Positions 58,659-64,000 of a stretch of DNA of 64,000 nucleotides are shown one piece after another. Both the position numbers and the translations under genes were made by a program. Within the stretch, counting starts at the first letter, position 1. The number at the start of each line of letters is the position of its first letter. Below the pieces are notes generated by a model, which was not told the DNA's origin, searched no databases, and saw only the letters and a list, made by a program, of their open reading frames with translations. Location of the stretch: the NCBI GenBank assembly GCA_023078685.1, contig JALGAS010000004.1, positions 2,170,001 through 2,234,000 on the forward strand, read 5' to 3'. Source of the stretch: Neopestalotiopsis rosae. Its lineage: Eukaryota; Ascomycota; Sordariomycetes; Amphisphaeriales; Sporocadaceae.

Positions 58659-61076
58659 TGGAGCCTTGTGGGATTTTAGTGTCAATCACGCAATCGTCCC
58701 TGTCGAAGACGTGATTTTTTTCTTCACACTCTCTGCTGCCTCTGGACTTTTTCGACTAGTCACTGGGGGTGTGTGGACAACTTTATGACCGCCAGATGCT
58801 CGATTGGTGGTATCCTGCATATTGACAAATAATGCAACGGTTTATTGATGCCGACGGGTTTACATCTGATCTTGATTATACATCAAGAATTGAAAGTGTC
58901 AGGGCCGACATTACAAAATAAGAAGCAGAAGCAAAGTAAGCCCAATTGCTGAGTGAGTGATGACGGCCAAGAAGACAAGACCTGAAGGCTCGGCTAGAGC
59001 ACATACGTGATCACGAGGCGTTGATCAGGGGCTTGGCTAGCAATTGCGACAGAGTGGACGTGAAAGGCATCATAGAGTCTAAAATATCACCAGTCTCCCA
59101 TGTCTGCAGTACGCTGCCAGAAACAATCAAATATACAGTAGTGTTACCACCTTGTTACTCTGCAGTCAGGTGTTATAAACTTACAAGCGGTGAACTGTAA
59201 AACGGCACTTTTATGAATTCCGTCCGCTTTCTCCTTGCCGGCTTCAACCACAACTATATTTTACCAGTGTAATAAGCGGTACGTACGAAGTATACATAAA
59301 TGTTCAACTTGACCTTGACCTTGAGATATTCAGGGTGCAAATGTGCTTGTTGCTATGGAGCTTTTTGAATAAAGACGCCCCGCCAATTCGGCACCACGCA
59401 CCCGCGGGAGTCCATCTTTCAAAGAGGGCCCCGTCGCCTTGGCTATGGTTGCTATCACGATGGAGACAAGACGGAGTAGCTGGCATACAGTACACCTCCC
59501 TAGTAGCAATTCCATGCTAAAAGGGATGCCTTGCAGTTGGAAACGTCTCGTGCTTGATAGTACATGCATATGTTTTCCCTGGCGACACGTTGTCTACAAA
59601 CCCGCCAACTTGCGTATTGTAAACTCCGAAGCAGAGACCGGAAGACCTTTGTTTCTTCACATTTCTAGGCTTGCTGACATCATTACCGGCTTTACCAAAG
59701 GAGCGAAACAGCAGCCAGGAGCTTTGGGCATAACATCTGCCACTGGTAAAAGCCGATCCAAGAGATGTTAGGGCGATCTAGGCAGCGGCCCTTTTGGCTT
59801 CGGGTCTTTTAGGTTGGCGGGAGCATTGTGCGATTTACAGACAGACGTTTAAAGTGGATCTTGTGCCCGAGAGGCAAAACTTCTTTGGAGTCGACTTTTA
59901 CTTGTTGTATGGAAGATCTTCAACAAGATAATCTGACCCTGCGAAAACGGTCTGACCGTCCTGACAATATTCATACGTAGTACATGTATCTTTTGCCAAG
60001 CAATAAACGGCCACGCATGCAAAGATAACGATCGGGCAATATTGTGTTATTTCCTCGTTCCTCGTTACTGACAAAAACAAGATGAATAATGTACCATGTT
60101 TTTGATGATTGATCATTGACGAATGCAATGCATATAACCCCTGCCTCTCAGCTCAGGTTATGCGGAAGCCGTCATGGAATGCCCAAGGTTCGGTACTCGG
60201 GGCGGCTCAGATCTAAGAAAGAATTTCTCAGCCACCGGCCAATCACAAGAGTCCGTCAGATCGCGAATAGCTTAGCGCGGATGTCGTGATTGCCTCTAAG
60301 TCTCAGAAGAGCATCATTTCTCATTGTCCCATACCCAACAGACGGAGGCTGGACCGCAAATCGCACACTCTTGTCAATTGTCCATCTCCGTATTGCCGTG
60401 CCCACATGCTGCTGTGAGAAAAAGTAGGTAGAGGTACAAACTCACGCCCTTGCTCGGTCAGCAAGAAAATCAAAAAAGGGACAGAAACGGTCAAGGTTAT
60501 GCAAGTCCTTTTATTCTATACCATTCTGGCAAAAATACGCTGGTCAGAAAAGCACGTAATCGAAGCCATTCTTTTTTTCCACACCCCCCAGGACAGAGAA
60601 CTGGACAGCCCACTTACAAAGCAAGGAGGGCCGAATTCAGGGTACGGAGGAATTGCATACCTACCTTAACACAGTAGCACTACTCCGTCCACTACACGCC
60701 CATGTGCATGTCCAGGGCTATAATCATACCGCCCTGCCTACTTAGTAGATGTACCTCGACCTTACCAATCCAAAAGCCACCAGTCCGACCTCTCTTAATC
60801 ACAACCACTTCCTCTTCTAAACTCTTCCCCGGATTATTCTTCCTCAATCACAAGTCTTCCTTCTCTTCCATACATAGACCTGCCCCGGGCACAAACGTCA
60901 TCACTATTCAACATACCCTGACTTGTCAGATCTCAACAACACCTGAAGCAGTAGTGGACTCCGCCAAGCACAGAGCACAGCTACCCGCCTCTCCTCACCT
61001 ACAAGACCTCACGCGCGGGGCACTCCTCAACTTGAGAACCACTCCTCAACTACAACAACTTCTTCACACTCACACC
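58659..61076. other. Intergenic region and PAPS reductase leader
   Basis: About 2.4 kb. From 60702 an ATG opens a frame that runs without a stop into the reductase, but its 125 codons look like a CT-rich leader. The rest holds no supported feature. Confidence 0.4.
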
Positions 61077-62081
61077 ATGGAATCCACAGCCATGTCGTCC
61101 TTCGCATCGTCGCCGCAAGTCAGACCTGTTGACGCCAAGGCGCAACCATCCAACGAGGTCGAGTCAGGCTACGGCTCAGCAGCATCGTCGGTCGCCGGCT
61201 CGACGGGAGAGCTTCCCCTTGTCACCATGACACCGCCGCACCTCAACTTCCTCAATGACCAGCTCGAGAGATTGTCGCCCCTGGAGCGCCTCCGCCTCGT
61301 CAGACTCATCTTCCCCAACCTCTACCAGACTACCGCCTTTGGCCTGAGTGGACTCGTCACCATTGACATGCTGGCCAAGATCCAAGCCGAGGACCCCCAA
61401 GGTCCTGCCATTGACCTGGTCTTCCTCGACACTCTGTACCACTTCCAGGAGACCCTCGACTTGGTCGAGCGAGTCAAGGCCAAGTACAGCGTCAAGGTCC
61501 ACACTTTCAAGCCCAACGGCGCCAACACCGCTGCCGAGTTCGAGGAGCAATACGGCGAGAAGCTGTACGACGTCGCATCCGAGCTGTACGACTACATTGC
61601 CAAGGTCGAGCCCCAGCAGCGCGCCTACTCCGACCTCCACGTCGCTGCCGTTCTCACTGGACGCCGTCGGTCGCAAGGCGGACAGCGGGACAAGATCCCC
61701 GTCCTCGAGGTGGAGGAGGAGACGGGCATCGTCAAGATCAACCCCCTGGTTGACTGGTCGTTCAAGCAGGTCAAGGCCTACATTGACGAGCACCAGGTGC
61801 CCTACAACGTCCTCCTCGACAAGGGCTACAAGTCTGTGGGTGACTGGCACTCGACCAGCCCCGTTGGCGAGGGCGAGGACGAGCGCGCCGGCCGCTGGAA
61901 GGGCCAGGCCAAGACCGAGTGCGGCATCCACAACAAGAAGTCCCGCTACGCCCTCTTCCTTGAGGAGCAAGCACGTAAGGAGCAGCTCGAGGCACGCAAG
62001 GGCCAAGAGGAGCTGACGGCAGCGCTCGAGAAGGTGGAGCTGGAGCAGAAGTCGGAAACGCCAGTTGAGGCCTCAGCATAG
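61077..62081 (+). CDS. MET16: Phosphoadenylyl-sulfate (PAPS) reductase
   Basis: Intronless enzyme of assimilatory sulfate reduction, reducing PAPS to sulfite with thioredoxin; cytosolic. The model of 334 aa starts at the ATG at 61077 (CACACCATGG). The N-terminal 50 residues are Ser/Ala-rich. The adenine-nucleotide hydrolase-type fold carries TTAFGLSGLVTIDML (the phosphate-binding loop region), FLDTLYHFQETLDLVERV, AVLTGRRRSQGGQRDKIPVL and NPLVDWSFKQVKAYI, with VGDWHSTSP near the C-terminus. The catalytic cysteine is C282 in KTECGIHNK. The last 45 residues are a Glu/Lys-rich helix. The frame is open upstream to another ATG at 60702, giving a 459-aa variant with a basic, Ser/Thr-rich N-terminus; this is probably untranslated leader. 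Confidence 0.93.
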   Translation: MESTAMSSFASSPQVRPVDAKAQPSNEVESGYGSAASSVAGSTGELPLVTMTPPHLNFLNDQLERLSPLERLRLVRLIFPNLYQTTAFGLSGLVTIDMLAKIQAEDPQGPAIDLVFLDTLYHFQETLDLVERVKAKYSVKVHTFKPNGANTAAEFEEQYGEKLYDVASELYDYIAKVEPQQRAYSDLHVAAVLTGRRRSQGGQRDKIPVLEVEEETGIVKINPLVDWSFKQVKAYIDEHQVPYNVLLDKGYKSVGDWHSTSPVGEGEDERAGRWKGQAKTECGIHNKKSRYALFLEEQARKEQLEARKGQEELTAALEKVELEQKSETPVEASA

Positions 62082-63681
62082 AGAGTCGCGCGGGCATGCA
62101 TAGAAAAAGAGCATCAAGGGTCAAGAATCGGCGTTATTGTTTCTGGGAAGGGCATCGACTATCAAATCACGATTTGGGACGGAGGTCTGTTTGTTTTTGG
62201 TTGTTGAAAGATACTCAAAGTCGGTTCGGTCGGCGACGGCGTTATGGAGTTCAAGCATATTCGAAGAGTTGCAAAAAAGCGCGTTTGCGCACATCACGAC
62301 GTGGTTCTAAGCTATCTATAGATAATTAGCATATCATCAAAAGCAAAAAGAAACTCGTAAAAATTATACAGTGGTCTTCTCTCTGCTGAATGTGACATAC
62401 CTATAAGTACCTGATTGATGACTCTTATCTACTTACCTGGCATATTGGACCAAGCAAGCCATCGAAGGTAACTGAAAGGTGGTGACGGTCTCAATAGTCG
62501 TCAGGCACTGATTCAGGATCCAATATGCCCTTGACTGCCGTGGCCAGGGGACGAGCCCTTTCGAAGCAGATGCGAGGCCATCATCGAAGACATCTCGACG
62601 TTTCTCGCAAGACGTTGAAACAATGCAAAGAGCCGCAACTGCACTCTAACCCAAAAAGCGTGGTTGCTTGGCCCGGGTCATGAGGGGAAAGCATCTTTGC
62701 AGCACCAGAAGGAATTGTGATTGGACAAGTTTGATCCCCCGAGTGGGGTCCCTGCGTCGATCACCAACTTCCCATTCTGGAATTGTTTAGTTTTGTGTCT
62801 TTTAAGCTTTCTACTTCTGAGACATGAAATAGGAAGTGACGCTCTTGAGTACTTTTCCCATCGTTCCTGCCAAATCAAACTCGTTACGATGAATCAATCT
62901 GCTGGCGTTTGGTCGAATGATTGCGATAATTTTCAAGCTGTGACATGAAACTCTTCTTTCGCCTATTCGCCTGTGTTCGTCCGAGCACCAATTGGACAGC
63001 ACTTCAAGTGTTTCGGCACCTATAATCTGCCGCTTAGCAGCTATAGGTCGCGATAACTTTAGGGATGCCGGATAACCGCTCACATCGACGTCCTCACGAT
63101 GTTGCCAAGCGCCAGCATTGAGGCCAGGTTTCCTCTCCCCCGCTGAGATCTACCCGGAAGATCTTCTACGACATCGAAACGCTGGGGGATCTTGCGCCCA
63201 AGCGTATGAAGCCTGTGTTTCGATTTCATCTCAACTTTCTGTCGGCTGTGTCTGGTACGACACAAAGAGTCTCGCAACACTTAGCTTACACTCGCACCAT
63301 TAGCAGTCAACAAAACGCAAGGGTCCGTGGCATCATGTCTGGAACTATTGCGATTGGCTGCACCATAAGTCATGGGCCAGCTCTCGGGTATAACGCCCGA
63401 ACCCCCAGGTGAACCATCACGACCTGTCAAAACCCTCGGACCGCCGACACGATCCCCGGCTCATGAATATCCGATCGCTTGTCAACGCTTGGCAGGTTCT
63501 GCTGATTTTCGCTTCAAGCCCCAGATGCCATGGTCACATGTAGATATATGAAGCTGGAGGCTCCATGCCTCCTCGTGGTTCTTTCTGGGGGCTCGGGTTC
63601 GTTGAGCGAGTCTCCCATATCTTATAGTATTACTAATAATTATACCGCTGCTTGGTCGGCTTTTTCTTCTTTATCTTCGAC
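62082..63681. other. Intergenic region
   Basis: 1.6 kb between PAPS reductase and the fasciclin gene. No frame is supported and no RNA gene is seen. Confidence 0.45.
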
Positions 63682-64000
63682 ATGTATCTCCGAAGCCTAA
63701 TACCAGCTTTCGTAGCCATTACGGCTGCCGAGCCCATCACTAATATCTTGGCTGCCAACAGCAATGAGCTCAGCACACTCACTTGTTAGTCGCATACATT
63801 TCCCAACATCATATAGGATTCGCCCACTGACAATCACCTCACAGCTTTACTGGGAACTGTACCCGAGCTCACAAATGCGCTGTCCACAGCAAGGAACATC
63901 ACCGTGATCGCGCCGAGCAATGCCGCCTTCCAAAAGGCCATGGCGGCCATGCCCGACCTGGCCACTATGGTGAAGAACACGACTTTTCTCACCGACTTGC
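63682..64000 (+). CDS. Fasciclin (FAS1/βig-H3) domain protein, 5' part only
   Basis: The gene runs off the window. Exon 1 is 63682-63784; exon 2 starts at 63845 after a 60-bp intron (GTTAGT...CTCACAG). The visible product begins MYLRSLIPAFVAITAAEP, a short signal peptide, then the start of a FAS1 domain: ILAANSNELSTLTSLLGTVP, then ITVIAPSNAAFQKAMAAMP, the H1-type motif of the family. Fungal FAS1 proteins are extracellular or GPI-anchored and linked to adhesion. Whether one or two FAS1 domains and a GPI signal follow cannot be seen here. Confidence 0.8.

Noticed and set aside
61176..62006. 276-codon minus-strand frame opposite PAPS reductase
   Set aside because: Antisense shadow rich in Leu/Glu/Val as expected from the codon bias of the true gene.
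1..64000. CRISPR array or bacterial-type operons
   Set aside because: No spaced direct repeats of the right size. The spliced genes show this is a eukaryotic genome.

Overview
The window looks like nuclear DNA of a filamentous ascomycete (Pezizomycotina, probably Sordariomycetes and perhaps Hypocreales). Genes are interrupted by short introns of 50-170 bp with GTAAGT/GTGAGT-type donors and YAG acceptors. Several protein types are typical of this group: a Zn(II)2Cys6 regulator, a family PL4 rhamnogalacturonan lyase, an Arp2/3 subunit, a RIM4-like RNA-binding protein and an ankyrin protein with a STAND/NLR-like N-terminus. The exon models were read by hand from splice signals and checked for phase, so most are exact to the base. 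The genus cannot be fixed from the sequence alone.

Layout. 1-9.4 kb: two lineage-restricted unknown proteins with unclear 5' ends, a calcineurin-type metallophosphoesterase (-), sorting nexin SNX3 (+) and the mitochondrial pyrimidine nucleotide carrier RIM2 (-). 9.4-20.2 kb: a very large gene-poor stretch holding one decayed minus-strand coding relic (about 10.7-11.6 kb). 20.2-28 kb: a Zn2Cys6 transcription factor (+), a CCDC97-like splicing-associated protein (-) and a large RRM-like RNA-binding protein (-). 31.2-37.8 kb: ARPC4 (-) and the proteasomal deubiquitinase UBP6/USP14 (+), divergent over about 720 bp, followed by a RIM4-like three-RRM protein (-) with a long leader. 41.4-43.4 kb: MIC19 (+) and TYW3 (-), convergent. 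43.4-45.7 kb: AT-rich, gene-free DNA with a diverged duplicated coding relic and a perfect 14-bp tandem array. 45.7-50.5 kb: secreted rhamnogalacturonan lyase (-) and the DHHC palmitoyltransferase ERF2 (-). 51.9-55.1 kb: a small mitochondrial membrane protein (+) and phosphoserine phosphatase (-). 56.4-58.7 kb: the NLR-like ankyrin protein (+). 61.1-62.1 kb: PAPS reductase (+). 63.7 kb to the end: the 5' part of a fasciclin-domain protein (+).

Most genes are unrelated housekeeping functions in no obvious pathway order: membrane trafficking (SNX3, ERF2), mitochondria (RIM2, MIC19, the 135-aa protein), actin nucleation (ARPC4), protein turnover (UBP6), tRNA modification (TYW3), and serine and sulfur metabolism (phosphoserine phosphatase, PAPS reductase). 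Accessory functions are the lyase, the zinc-cluster factor, the ankyrin protein and the fasciclin protein. I see no complete secondary-metabolite cluster, no intact transposon, no tRNA and no CRISPR array. The most notable unexplained signals are five copies of the heptamer CGGGGTA/TACCCCG upstream of the lyase, the RIP-like duplicated relic near 45 kb, the frameshifted relic near 11 kb, and an abrupt composition change at the 3' end of the ankyrin gene.
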